Source: Planctomycetota bacterium
GTDB lineage: Bacteria; Planctomycetota; SZUA-567; H5-PLA8
Assembly: GCA_023150555.1 (NCBI GenBank)
Contig: JAKLKQ010000061.1
Location: 1 to 39,872 of the forward strand
Direction: 5' to 3'
Length of the DNA stretch: 39,872 bases
In this document: positions 7,105 to 15,873 of the stretch, in pieces
Position numbering within the stretch: position 1 is the first letter of the stretch
How the letters are laid out: each line of letters begins with the position of its first letter
The notes under the pieces: generated by a model
What the model was told of the DNA's origin: nothing
Database searches by the model: none
The model's input: only the letters and a program-made list of their open reading frames with translations
Made by a program: the position numbers and the translations under genes

Positions 7105-8184
7105 ATGGTCAAGGACTTGCAGACCAGCCACCCCGGCCGCTACTGGCACGCGCTCGACGACGGGCGCATCCAGTGCGACCTCTGCCCGCGCTACTGCCGG
7201 CTTCACGACGGCCAGCGCGGCATGTGCTTCGTCCGCAAACGCGAAGGAAACCAAGTCGTCCTCACGACTTACGGGCGCTCGAGCGGATTTTGCATCGACC
7301 CCATCGAGAAAAAGCCGCTCAACCATTTTCTTCCCGGCACACCCATCCTTTCTTTTGGAACTGCAGGCTGCAATTTAGCTTGCAAGTTTTGCCAGAATTG
7401 GAATATCAGCAAGTCACGGGAATGGGACACGCTCGCTGACCAGGCCACGCCCGAACGAATCGCGCAGGCCGCCGTCGACACCGGATGTCGAAGCGTCGCC
7501 TTTACTTACAACGATCCGGTCATCTTCCTCGAATACGCCGTCGACGTCGCGCAGGCCTGCCGGGCGCTCGGGATCAAGACCGTCGCCGTTACGGCCGGCT
7601 ATATTTGCCCCGAACCGCGGGTCGAATTCTATCGCCACATGGATGCCGCCAACGTCGATCTAAAGGGATTTACCGAAAGATTTTACAGGAATATCACAGG
7701 CTCCCATCTGCAGCCGATCCTGGAGACGCTCGAGTATTTGAAAAACGAAACCGAGGTCTGGTTCGAGATCACGACGCTGCTCATCCCGGGCGAAAACGAC
7801 AGCAACGCGGAGATCGACGCGATGACGAAATGGGTCGCCGAGAAACTCGGGCCCGACGTCCCGCTCCATTTCACCGCGTTCCATCCCGACTGGAAGATGA
7901 TGGACACGCCGCCCACGCCGCCGGCGACGTTGACGCGCGCGCGCAAGATCACGCTGGGCAACGGGATACGCTACGCGTACACGGGCAACGTCCACGACGG
8001 CGACGGCGGCAGCACCTATTGCCACAACTGCAAGCAGCTGCTCATCGAACGCGATTGGTACGTCCTTGGGAAGTGGAACCTTACGCACGACGGCGCCTGC
8101 AACCGCTGCGGCGTGAAGCTTCCGGGGCTCTTCGAGGCCCAGCCCGGGACCTGGGGCGCCAAACGCATGCCCGTACGGATTTGA
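7105..8184 (+). CDS. amrS: AmmeMemoRadiSam-type radical SAM enzyme
   Basis: A 359-residue radical SAM protein of the AmrS group. I chose the ATG at 7105, preceded by AAGGAAGG; an in-frame ATG at 7054 has no such site. The Cys-rich N-terminus (CDLCPRYCRLHDGQRGMC) comes before the cluster motif CNLACKFC (Cys89, Cys93, Cys96), which would bind the 4Fe-4S cluster that splits SAM. FTYNDPVIFLEYAVDVA and NVDLKGFTERFYRNITG are hallmark strings of the group. The C-terminus adds two CxxC pairs (YCHNCKQ and CNRCGVK), longer than minimal members. The family is often encoded with AMMECR1 and MEMO1 proteins; neither is nearby. The reaction is unknown. Confidence 0.88.
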   Translation: MVKDLQTSHPGRYWHALDDGRIQCDLCPRYCRLHDGQRGMCFVRKREGNQVVLTTYGRSSGFCIDPIEKKPLNHFLPGTPILSFGTAGCNLACKFCQNWNISKSREWDTLADQATPERIAQAAVDTGCRSVAFTYNDPVIFLEYAVDVAQACRALGIKTVAVTAGYICPEPRVEFYRHMDAANVDLKGFTERFYRNITGSHLQPILETLEYLKNETEVWFEITTLLIPGENDSNAEIDAMTKWVAEKLGPDVPLHFTAFHPDWKMMDTPPTPPATLTRARKITLGNGIRYAYTGNVHDGDGGSTYCHNCKQLLIERDWYVLGKWNLTHDGACNRCGVKLPGLFEAQPGTWGAKRMPVRI

Positions 8185-8246
8185 AGCCGTTGCGGCATAA
8201 GGAATTATCGAAGCGGTTGAAGGACTAATTTCAGATTCCGGAAAGC

Positions 8247-9485
8247 TCAGGACGCCTTTCGAAACGCCAGCACCACATTGTGCCCGCCAAAGGCAAACGC
8301 ATTCGAGAGCGCCACGCGCAGGCCGGGCAGCGGCAGTGGGCGGTCGCGGACGATATTCAGGGCGCATTCCGGGTCCGGATCATCAACGTTAATCGTAGGC
8401 GGCACAACGCCTTCCATTACAGCAAGCGCCGTGATGGCGGCCTCGACCGCGCCAGCGGCGCCCAGCAGATGTCCGGTCATCGACTTGGTCGAGCTCACGG
8501 CCGCCAGCGTATCCTCGCCCAGCGCGCGGCGCAGGGCCTTCGTCTCCATCGGATCGTTCAGCGGCGTCCCGGTCCCATGCGCGTTCACGTAACCCACGGC
8601 CTGGGCTAATTCTCCGGCATCCTGGAGGGCGAATTCGATGGCCTTCGCGGCGGCTGCGCCTTCGGGATCGGGCGCGGTGATGTGATGGAGATCGGTGGTC
8701 ATTCCGGTTCCGGCGAGCTCGGCGTAAACCCTTGCACCGCGCGCCGATGCATGCGCTTCGCTCTCCAGTACCAGGATCCCGGCGCCTTCGCTCATCACAA
8801 AGCCGTCGCGCGCGCGGTCGAAGGGCCGGCAGACCCGCGAGGGCTCGATTTCACTCTTGGAAAGCGCCCCGCAGGCCGAGAACGCCGCGACGCTCAGCGG
8901 CGTAATACTGGCCTCGCTCCCGCCGGCCAACATCACGTCGGCGCGGCCAAGCGCGATCTGTTCGGCGGCTTGGGCGATGGCCGCCGCGCCGGTGGCGCAG
9001 GCCAGCGCGACGCCGCAGGTGGATCCGCGCAACCCGAAGCGGCGCGCGATGTTGCTGGAAGCGGCGTTGATCATCATTTTGGGGATGGAAAGCGGGGGAA
9101 TTCGCTGCGGGCCTTTCTGGAAGAGCGCCGTCTGCCCGGCTTCGATGGACTCCATGCCCCCGGCGCCGGATCCGGCGATGACGCCCGCGCGGTAGGGATC
9201 CAACGCGCCGAAGGTTAGCCTAGCGTCGTCCACGGCCATCTGCGCGGCGGCCAGGGCGTATTGCGTAAAGCGGTCCAGGCGCTTGCTTTCGCGCGAGTCC
9301 AGCCAGCGTTCGGGAGCGTAGTCCTTCAATTCGCCTGCGATCCGGACCGGAAATGCCGAGGCATCGAAGCGGGTGATCGAGTCGATTCCGCTGTGGCCGG
9401 CAAGCAGCTTGTCCCAGACTTCCCGAACGTCCCAGCCCAGCGGCGTCAACCATCCGATCCCCGTCACGACAACCTTGGTATTCAT
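8247..9485 (-). CDS. fabF: 3-oxoacyl-[ACP] synthase II (KAS II)
   Basis: A 412-residue condensing enzyme that joins malonyl-ACP to an acyl chain. The catalytic triad is intact: Cys163 in LACATGAAA, His303 in VNAHGTGTPLND and His339 in KSMTGHLLGAAGA. Length and the GIGWLTPLG start fit FabF. It is the last gene of a four-gene minus-strand run (ECF sigma fusion, alpha-oxoamine synthase, SDR, fabF), 44 bp after the SDR. No acyl carrier protein lies beside it, unlike the usual fabF locus. It may therefore supply a special acyl chain to the pathway of its neighbours and not housekeeping synthesis (inference). Confidence 0.92.
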   Translation of the reverse strand: MNTKVVVTGIGWLTPLGWDVREVWDKLLAGHSGIDSITRFDASAFPVRIAGELKDYAPERWLDSRESKRLDRFTQYALAAAQMAVDDARLTFGALDPYRAGVIAGSGAGGMESIEAGQTALFQKGPQRIPPLSIPKMMINAASSNIARRFGLRGSTCGVALACATGAAAIAQAAEQIALGRADVMLAGGSEASITPLSVAAFSACGALSKSEIEPSRVCRPFDRARDGFVMSEGAGILVLESEAHASARGARVYAELAGTGMTTDLHHITAPDPEGAAAAKAIEFALQDAGELAQAVGYVNAHGTGTPLNDPMETKALRRALGEDTLAAVSSTKSMTGHLLGAAGAVEAAITALAVMEGVVPPTINVDDPDPECALNIVRDRPLPLPGLRVALSNAFAFGGHNVVLAFRKAS

Positions 9486-9529
9486 CGGGATTTAGCTCCA
9501 CAAATGTAACACCGACGTGATTGCTCGGA

Positions 9530-10387
9530 TCAGCTGCTCGGCCATGCGAAATCGCAGAGGTGCTCGCTGAGCGCCCACAAGCGCTGCGCGGCTTGCGCAT
9601 CGCGGGCCTTCGACGCGGGTACAACTACTTTGCAGTGCTCGAGATACTCGCCGTTGAGGCGCCCGGCCTGGGGGTCGTCGGCGAGGTACACGACGGTGCG
9701 CGCGCCCTGCTCGGGCGTGGACATCCAAGGCTTGGCGAAATCTATCACCCGGCGGAGCAAGGGTTTGTGGCGCGGCCAGATGTTGGTCGCCACGACACCC
9801 GGATGCAGGACGTTGACGGTCATGTTTTTACTAAGAGCTCGTTCGGACAGGCTGAAGGTAAAGTGCAGGTTGGCGAGCTTCGACTGCGCGTACGCCTTGT
9901 AGTAACCGTAATCGCCGCGCAGGTTTAAGTTGTCCCAGTGGATCTGCCCGTGCATGTGCGCCTTAGAGGCCACGTTGACCACGCGCGCGCCGGGCGGCAG
10001 AGCGTCCCAGAGCAGCCCGGTGAGCAGGAAGTAGCCCAGATGGTTGACGGCGAAGGTCGTTTCGACGCCGCCGGCCGTCTCGCTGTACTCGGGGCAGACG
10101 ACGCCGGCGTTGTTGACCAGCACATCGAGGCCGCCGAACAGGCGCACAACTTCCTTCGCCAAGTCGTGGATCTCCTTGGGCTTGGAGAAGTCGCAGCGCA
10201 ACGCGTGCGTCTGCGCACCGGGCACCTGAGCCTCGATCTGGCGGAATGTGAGTTCCGTGCGGACGGGATCGCGCCCGACCAGAATCAGCCGGTGGCCGCG
10301 GGCGGCGAGCATCCCCGCGGCGGCGCGCCCGATGCCCGACGTCGCGCCGGTAATGAGCGTCAGGGGGCGGGTGGCGGCGCGAACCAT
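9530..10387 (-). CDS. Short-chain dehydrogenase/reductase
   Basis: A 285-residue NAD(P)-dependent oxidoreductase of the classical SDR fold. TGATSGIG (13-20) binds the cofactor, NNAG is at 92-95, Ser141 and Tyr166-x3-Lys170 (YAQSK) form the active site. The fold details (FAVNHLGYFLLTGLLWDALP, VNVASKAHMHG) resemble the retinol-dehydrogenase-like branch that acts on lipophilic carbonyls. Its ATG overlaps the TGA of the synthase gene by one base, so the two are probably translationally coupled. Next to an alpha-oxoamine synthase, reduction of a long-chain amino-ketone, as by 3-ketosphinganine reductase, is an attractive role but is not proved by sequence. Confidence 0.88.
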   Translation of the reverse strand: MVRAATRPLTLITGATSGIGRAAAGMLAARGHRLILVGRDPVRTELTFRQIEAQVPGAQTHALRCDFSKPKEIHDLAKEVVRLFGGLDVLVNNAGVVCPEYSETAGGVETTFAVNHLGYFLLTGLLWDALPPGARVVNVASKAHMHGQIHWDNLNLRGDYGYYKAYAQSKLANLHFTFSLSERALSKNMTVNVLHPGVVATNIWPRHKPLLRRVIDFAKPWMSTPEQGARTVVYLADDPQAGRLNGEYLEHCKVVVPASKARDAQAAQRLWALSEHLCDFAWPSS

Positions 10388-11598
10388 CACGCAACTCCCT
10401 GCATCTGGCGGCTGCGGCGCAGCGCGTCGGCCAAACGGAGCACGTCTTCGCGGGTGTGGACGCCGTTGATGACGATCCGCAGCCCTCCAAGTCCTTTGGG
10501 AACGGCGGGATAGGTGGCGATGTTGAAGTGCACGCCTTGGTCGAGGCAGAACCACGTCACCGCGAGCAACTCGTCGTTGTTCGGCACCGGCACGATCAGG
10601 ATGGGGCTCTGCGGCGCGTGTTCCATCAGACCCGCTTCCTGCAAGAGCGCGCCGGCCTGGCGGGTGCGCGCCCACAGCGCCGCGACCAGCCCGCGTTCGG
10701 GCTCCTCGCGCAGCATGCTTAAAGCCTTGCGGGCCGTGAAGATGTTGGGGATGGGCAGCGGCCCGGAGAAGATCTGCGTCGGCGCGGTCATGCGCAGGCG
10801 TTCGACGAGCTCGGCTTTGCCGGCGACGAACGCGCCCAGCGAACTGACCGCCTTGGCCATGCCGCCGACGTAGAGCAGATTGTCCCAGGAGAGATCGAAC
10901 TGCGCGGCGATGCCGCGGCCCTGGCCGCACACGCCAAAGCCATGCGCGTCATCGACATACAGCACCGCATCGTGTTTCCTGCAGATGCGCTGGTACTCGG
11001 CCAGGTCGTGGTGGCGGCCGGTCATGCTGTAGATGCCGTCGACGGCGACGACGGCATGCTTGAAGCGGTGGCCGTTGCGGCGCAGCTTGGCGTCGAGCGC
11101 CTCGGGGCGGTCGTGCGGGACGTAGCAGACCTCGGCGCCCTTGCCGCGGGCGAGGCTGGCGGCCTCGGCGATGCTGCGGTGCGCGTACAGGTCCACGACC
11201 AGCAGCAGGTCGGGGCTGGCGAGGGCACCAATCACGCCTTGATGGGTCAGCGTCGTGGTGGTGAAGACGAGCGCGGAATCGGCCCCGACGAACGACGCAA
11301 GTTCCTTCTCCAACTCGCGATACGGCGCGAAGTCCAAGTAGATGCGGCTCGATCCGAAGTGCATGCCGTAGCGTTCGATCGCCTCGCGAGCCGTGGCGAC
11401 GATCTCGGGGTGCTGGTCGAGGCCCAGGTAATCGGCGAGGGAGAAGAAGGTCGTCTCACGCCCGCGCAACAAACCGCGGCGGCCCTTGAAGTCCTCGACG
11501 ACGGGCGTGCAGAGGAAGCTGTCCGCCAAGTCGTATTCCTTAATGCGTTTAAGGAGCAGGTTCTTGCTATCGAGGTGTTCGGCGAGACGGGTCAACAT
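10387..11598 (-). CDS. Alpha-oxoamine synthase (PLP-dependent, SPT/KBL/BioF family)
   Basis: A 403-residue fold-type I PLP enzyme that condenses an amino acid with an acyl thioester and releases CO2. FFSLADYLGLDQHPEI (51-66) matches the family's NYLGL motif. His140 would stack on PLP, Asp216/Asp217 with His219 (YVDDAHGFG) hold the ring, and Lys249 in GGMAKAVSSLG is the likely Schiff-base lysine. The usual TFSKA string is altered to GGMAKA. AGGAGG lies six bases before the ATG. It follows the sigma-factor gene by 13 bases and overlaps the SDR gene. Serine palmitoyltransferase, 8-amino-7-oxononanoate synthase or another acyl-amino-ketone synthase are all possible; the SDR and KAS neighbours favour a lipid. 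Confidence 0.85.
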   Translation of the reverse strand: MLTRLAEHLDSKNLLLKRIKEYDLADSFLCTPVVEDFKGRRGLLRGRETTFFSLADYLGLDQHPEIVATAREAIERYGMHFGSSRIYLDFAPYRELEKELASFVGADSALVFTTTTLTHQGVIGALASPDLLLVVDLYAHRSIAEAASLARGKGAEVCYVPHDRPEALDAKLRRNGHRFKHAVVAVDGIYSMTGRHHDLAEYQRICRKHDAVLYVDDAHGFGVCGQGRGIAAQFDLSWDNLLYVGGMAKAVSSLGAFVAGKAELVERLRMTAPTQIFSGPLPIPNIFTARKALSMLREEPERGLVAALWARTRQAGALLQEAGLMEHAPQSPILIVPVPNNDELLAVTWFCLDQGVHFNIATYPAVPKGLGGLRIVINGVHTREDVLRLADALRRSRQMQGVA

Positions 11599-11611
11599 GG
11601 GCGCCTCCTGT

Positions 11612-13195
11612 CTATTTCAGGGGTACGCTGGGGAACCAGACCACCACGGGTTTGCCCTTCACGGCCACCGGAAGGTCGCTGAGGGTCTTCATGCCGTTGC
11701 GTTCGGCTAGCGGGAGCCTCTCGATGGCCTTCAGCAGTTCGGTGGTGCCGGGCGCCGCGTGCTTGGCCGGGGCTTCCAGGGTCATGTTGTCGAAGCGGAA
11801 GTTGCCCCAGCAGGTGATGTGGAACTTCGTACCGGGCTTGGGCTTGCAGACGCGGAAATCCACCAGAATTCCGTCGGTGTACAGCGCGATGAAGTCCTCG
11901 GTCATGAAGACTTCCATCGTAACCCACTGGTTGGGCATCTCGACGTTGACCTGCGGGTTGGCGCCGACGTTGTTGAACTCGGCGATCTGGTCGCGGTAGC
12001 TCCATCGCACCAGAACCGTATGTTGTTCATTCTCCTGGGCAGGGGTGTAGACCGCCGGGCGGACGCGGAAGGTCAGCAGCATGGGGAGCTTCGGCAGCGG
12101 CTGCTCGACCTCGAAGAGCGCCGGGTAGGCTTCGATCTCCAGGCAGGCGGAGTTCTTCACGCCCATGTCCTTGCGCCAGCGCCACTTGCCGTGGTGCAGC
12201 GTGAAGTCCGCGGCGCCTGGCTTCTGCGCAAAGTCCCAGGACCGCTTCACCGCGACGGCCTCTTCGGGCGCCGGGGCGGGAAGAATGACTTCTGCGGCGG
12301 GATCGGCACGCTGCGCGGGCGGGGCCGGCGGCGTAACGGGTTCGTCCTTCGGCAGATACAGGAAGATACCCGCGCCAGCAGAGGCTACGACCAGCACGCC
12401 GACGAGTACGGTTTTCAACGAGAGCCCCGCGGCGGCCTTCGCGCGGGTGGAGTGGGCGGCCAGGCGCAGCGCGCCGGCCTTTGCGAGCAACTGCGGGTCG
12501 CAGAGTACGCGCTGAAGCGACGCGGGCGCCTGGAGCAATCCGCTGTCGCCCAGCGCCAGCGGCAGGGCCGGAATCACAGCCATGCCGCTTTGGGAAAGGC
12601 GCAGCCGCAGGGCCTTCAGGCCGTCGGCGATGCGGCGGGCCACGCCGGACTGGCTGAGTCCCATCATCTCGCCAACTTTTTCCTGCGTAAGCCCTTCCAT
12701 GAAATGCAGTATCAGCGGCGTGCGCTGGCCTTCGTCCAGGGCGCCGAGTTCCTTCAGCAGCGCCGAGCGCGAATCGTCGTCCAATCCGGAGTTGGGTTCG
12801 GAGCGGGCGTTTTCCATGATGCGGACGTTTTCCTTGAGCTTGGGGTGTTCCAGGCGCTGGCTGGTGCGCCGTTCGGTCTTGCTCACGTCGCGGGCCTCGT
12901 TGGAGACCACGCTGAGGAACCAGATGCGGAAGCCGCCGGCGTCGAGGTACTTGGGGCGGGCCTTGCCAGCGGCGAGTTTGAGGAAGGCGTTCTGGACGGC
13001 CTCCTCGGCAAGCTGCGGGCGCCCGCAGCGAGCGAAGGCGACGCGGTAGGCGGAGTGCTGGAAGCGCGTCACGAGTTCGGCAAAGGCGTCCTGGCGCTTG
13101 CCTTCCAGGAACAGCTCGAGCAGTTCTTCGCTGCTGCGTTCGGCGAGCGGGGCTTGGGTGGGTTCCAAGGTCAGGCACCTCAAGGCGGTTGGCAT
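11612..13195 (-). CDS. ECF sigma factor fused to a transmembrane segment and an exoplasmic beta-domain
   Basis: A 527-residue three-part protein. Residues ~23-105 are sigma region 2 (FAELVTRFQHSAYRVAFARCG, AEEAVQNAFLKLAA). Residues ~145-200 are sigma region 4 with the helix-turn-helix LTQEKVGEMMGLSQSGVARRI. Residues ~258-281 form one membrane helix (LKTVLVGVLVVASAGAGIFLYL). After a Pro-rich linker, residues ~318-460 form a predicted beta-sandwich like LamG/DUF1080 sugar-binding or glycosidase-like domains (SWDFAQKPGAADFTLHHGKW, ITCWGNFRFDNMTLEAP). This links an outside domain to a sigma factor on one chain. It is the first gene of the operon with the oxoamine synthase 13 bases behind. Ordinary ECF factors have about 180-200 residues. 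Confidence 0.85.
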   Translation of the reverse strand: MPTALRCLTLEPTQAPLAERSSEELLELFLEGKRQDAFAELVTRFQHSAYRVAFARCGRPQLAEEAVQNAFLKLAAGKARPKYLDAGGFRIWFLSVVSNEARDVSKTERRTSQRLEHPKLKENVRIMENARSEPNSGLDDDSRSALLKELGALDEGQRTPLILHFMEGLTQEKVGEMMGLSQSGVARRIADGLKALRLRLSQSGMAVIPALPLALGDSGLLQAPASLQRVLCDPQLLAKAGALRLAAHSTRAKAAAGLSLKTVLVGVLVVASAGAGIFLYLPKDEPVTPPAPPAQRADPAAEVILPAPAPEEAVAVKRSWDFAQKPGAADFTLHHGKWRWRKDMGVKNSACLEIEAYPALFEVEQPLPKLPMLLTFRVRPAVYTPAQENEQHTVLVRWSYRDQIAEFNNVGANPQVNVEMPNQWVTMEVFMTEDFIALYTDGILVDFRVCKPKPGTKFHITCWGNFRFDNMTLEAPAKHAAPGTTELLKAIERLPLAERNGMKTLSDLPVAVKGKPVVVWFPSVPLK

Positions 13196-13344
13196 CGGCA
13201 GCTCTTACCTCCCCGTTCCATGAATTTCATGGACGCCGGGAGGACGCCTATGCGTGGATTCTCAAAAATGTAACCTGTTGGCAGGCCTACAGCTATACGG
13301 TGGGCGCGAGGAATTTTTCGAGGCCGATGCGGAGCGAAGCGGTG

Positions 13345-14385
13345 CTAGTAGCCGTTGGGATGGTTCTTGAACCAGTTCCAGGCGTCGGTGCAGATCTCTC
13401 TGATGTTGCTGCGTTTGGGCGTGAAGCCAAGGACCTTGCGGGCCTTCGTCGGGTCGGCGACGAGTTCCGGCGGATCGCCTTCGCGGCGGGGGCCGTCGAC
13501 GACCTTGATCGGCTTGCCGGACGCGTCCTCGCAGGCCTTCACGACTTCCAGGACGGTGTTGCCTTCGCCGGTGCCGAGGTTGAAGAAGCCGCTGTCGCCG
13601 CCCTTCAGAAGGTGTTCCAGCGCCAGGACATGCGCGTCGCCAAGGTCGGTGACGTGAATGTAGTCGCGCACGCAGGTGCCGTCGCGCGTGGGGTAGTCGC
13701 GGCCGTTGAGCGTCAGGTGGTCGGCCAGTCCCAGCGCGACCTTGAAGGCGTTGGGGATCAGGTGGGTTTCCGGATCGTGGTGTTCGCCCAGAGCGCCCTC
13801 GGGATCGGCGCCCGCGGCATTGAAGTAGCGCAGCGCGACGTAAAAGAGGCTGTGCGCCTCGTGGTAACTCTGCAGCGCGTGCTCGACCGCTAACTTGGTG
13901 CGCCCGTAGGGGTTGATGGGATGCTGCGGGTGCGACTCGTCGATCGGCACTGCCTTGGGAACGCCGTAGGTCGAGCAGGTGGAGGAGAAGACGAAGTTCT
14001 TCACGTCATGGCGTTTGCACGCGGTCAGCAGGTTCAGGCTGCCGATCACGTTGGTCCCGTAGTACTTCTCCGGGTCGCGCACGGACTCGCCGACCAGCGC
14101 CAGGCCCGCGAAGTGGATGACGCCCTGGAAGATATGGTTCTTGAAACAAGCCTCCAGGTCCTGCTCACTGCGCAGGTCGGCCTGGTAGAGCTTGAAGTCG
14201 CCGGCGGCTTCGAGCGCCGCCAGGTGGCCGGTGGTGAGCGTGTCGAGCACCACGACGCCGAAGCCCGCGCGCTGCAGGGCGCGCACGGTGTGGCTGCCGA
14301 TGTAGCCGGCGCCGCCGGTCACAAGTACTTCCGGCGGCGGGCCTTCCAGGTGGTGGCGCTTGCTGATGGGGGACTTGGCGTTCAC
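13345..14385 (-). CDS. galE: UDP-glucose 4-epimerase
   Basis: A 346-residue SDR-type nucleotide-sugar epimerase interconverting UDP-glucose and UDP-galactose. The NAD-binding motif is VTGGAGYIG (22-30). The active site has FSSTCSTYG and Tyr-x3-Lys in YGRTKLAVE, and PIDESHPQHPINPYG is typical of GalE. The first ~18 residues are a family-atypical extension. It starts 12 bases after the FtsX-like gene stop and probably shares its transcript. A 149-bp gap separates it from the sigma-factor gene. It would supply galactose units for surface glycans. Confidence 0.92.
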   Translation of the reverse strand: MNAKSPISKRHHLEGPPPEVLVTGGAGYIGSHTVRALQRAGFGVVVLDTLTTGHLAALEAAGDFKLYQADLRSEQDLEACFKNHIFQGVIHFAGLALVGESVRDPEKYYGTNVIGSLNLLTACKRHDVKNFVFSSTCSTYGVPKAVPIDESHPQHPINPYGRTKLAVEHALQSYHEAHSLFYVALRYFNAAGADPEGALGEHHDPETHLIPNAFKVALGLADHLTLNGRDYPTRDGTCVRDYIHVTDLGDAHVLALEHLLKGGDSGFFNLGTGEGNTVLEVVKACEDASGKPIKVVDGPRREGDPPELVADPTKARKVLGFTPKRSNIREICTDAWNWFKNHPNGY

Positions 14386-14397
14386 GCGAAGGCCTTC

Positions 14398-15801
14398 CTA
14401 TTGGTCGACGCGCATGGCCACGACAGGCTCCATGCGGGCCGCGATGACGGCGGGAACGATGGCGCCCACGAAGGCGAGAACGGTGCCGACCAGAAGCGCC
14501 AGCAGCATGCCGACGCCCAAGGCGCCCCAATCGAGGAACGACCAGACCTGGCCGCCGAAGTCGCTGTGCAGCTTCCACAGCGCGATCGCCAGGCCCAGCA
14601 CTACGCCAAGTACCGTCCCGACCAGCCCTTGCAGCGAGGACTCGATCAGGAACAGCTTGACGATGAATCCGTCCAGCGCGCCCAGGCATTTCATGGTGCC
14701 GATCTCGCGGAAGCGCTCGGTCACGGACATCAACATCGCATTCATGATGCCGACGAAGGCCACCAGCAGGGCCAGGCCGATCAGCCAGACGGTGCGGGCC
14801 TTCGATTCGGACTGCTCTTTGGCGCGAGCGGTGCCTTCCATGTCTTCGGCATTGGCCAGTGACTCGCCCGATTTGATCAGGTCCAGGCGCAGCTTCTCGA
14901 GCATCTCGAAGCGCGTGGCGATCTCGAGCACCGCGTCCATGGTCGGCTTGAGCGCCTGCAACTCCGAGCCGGCGTTGGGTTCGTCCAGGAGGCCGGAAAT
15001 TATCTCGTTGGCACGGGTGAACTCAGAATTGCGCAGTGCTTCGTTGGCCGAATTGAACTGCTTGCCGCGCCCGGCCAGTTGCGTGGTGTTGACGCGCAGA
15101 TCCTCGGCGGCGGCGGACGCCCCGTACAACGCACCCGGCAGATCGGGCAGCGCGCGCTGGGCCTGGCGCACGGTGGGGTTGCTGCGCAGAGCGGGGTTGG
15201 CCCGCACGGTGGCGGCCAGCAACTTTCCGGCGCGCGCGAAATCGGCGGCTGCCAGGGCGTCGAGGGCGGGCTCAAAGGCCGGTTCTTTCCCGGCTTCGGC
15301 GGCCAGAAGTCTGTTCAGGTTTCGGGCCTCCGCGAATTCCTTTTGCGCGTAGGCGAGGACCCCGGGGAATCCGTCCCTGGCTGCGCGGGCCTTTTCGTTA
15401 CCGGCGAAGTCGCTTCGGGCGGCCAACGCCTGGTTGAAGGCCTGCTGCGCGGCAAGCAGATCGCCGCGCTCCATGGCGTCGGCGGTCTGGACCAGAAGCT
15501 GTTCGGGCGCGGCCACTGCGGCGAGTTTGGCCTGGAGTTCCCGGGCGAGAACGAGTTCCCCGCGCACGGCCGCGAGCTTCGGCGGCAGGGCGAGCTTGAT
15601 CGAGTCCAGGGCCTGGTCGCGGGTGTAGGTGGCCATCAGGAAGGTGATGGCGAAGACGATGCCGCCGCCCGTGACGAGGCTGCGGCCGAACTTGTTGCGC
15701 ACGGCATTGAGGCTGATCTCGAAGGCCTTCGAGAGCGGCAGGATAACCTGGCGTTGTACGGCGCCACCGGATGTCGGTGCCAGCGCCTCGGAATCGGCCA
15801 C
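14398..15801 (-). CDS. FtsX/MacB-like ABC transporter permease
   Basis: A 467-residue membrane protein with the MacB/FtsX layout. One helix is near the N-terminus (~41-58, VTGGGIVFAITFLMATY), followed by a long outside domain (~60-335), then three helices (~337-358, ~383-409, ~427-452). The TERFREIGTMKCLGA motif (361-375) is the segment that contacts the ATPase in this family, and RMEPVVAMR closes the protein. The outside domain is Ala-rich and helical with repeat-like ARSD/AAAD/NSEF strings, not the usual MacB periplasmic domain. No ATPase gene is adjacent, so the partner is encoded elsewhere. The gene lies between a small membrane protein and galE. Confidence 0.82.
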   Translation of the reverse strand: MADSEALAPTSGGAVQRQVILPLSKAFEISLNAVRNKFGRSLVTGGGIVFAITFLMATYTRDQALDSIKLALPPKLAAVRGELVLARELQAKLAAVAAPEQLLVQTADAMERGDLLAAQQAFNQALAARSDFAGNEKARAARDGFPGVLAYAQKEFAEARNLNRLLAAEAGKEPAFEPALDALAAADFARAGKLLAATVRANPALRSNPTVRQAQRALPDLPGALYGASAAAEDLRVNTTQLAGRGKQFNSANEALRNSEFTRANEIISGLLDEPNAGSELQALKPTMDAVLEIATRFEMLEKLRLDLIKSGESLANAEDMEGTARAKEQSESKARTVWLIGLALLVAFVGIMNAMLMSVTERFREIGTMKCLGALDGFIVKLFLIESSLQGLVGTVLGVVLGLAIALWKLHSDFGGQVWSFLDWGALGVGMLLALLVGTVLAFVGAIVPAVIAARMEPVVAMRVDQ

Positions 15802-15873
15802 GATGCGTCCTCAGTCGGTAGTCGGCTTTGCGTAATCTTTTATACACGCCCTGGGCGGCATGAACAGTGCCGG

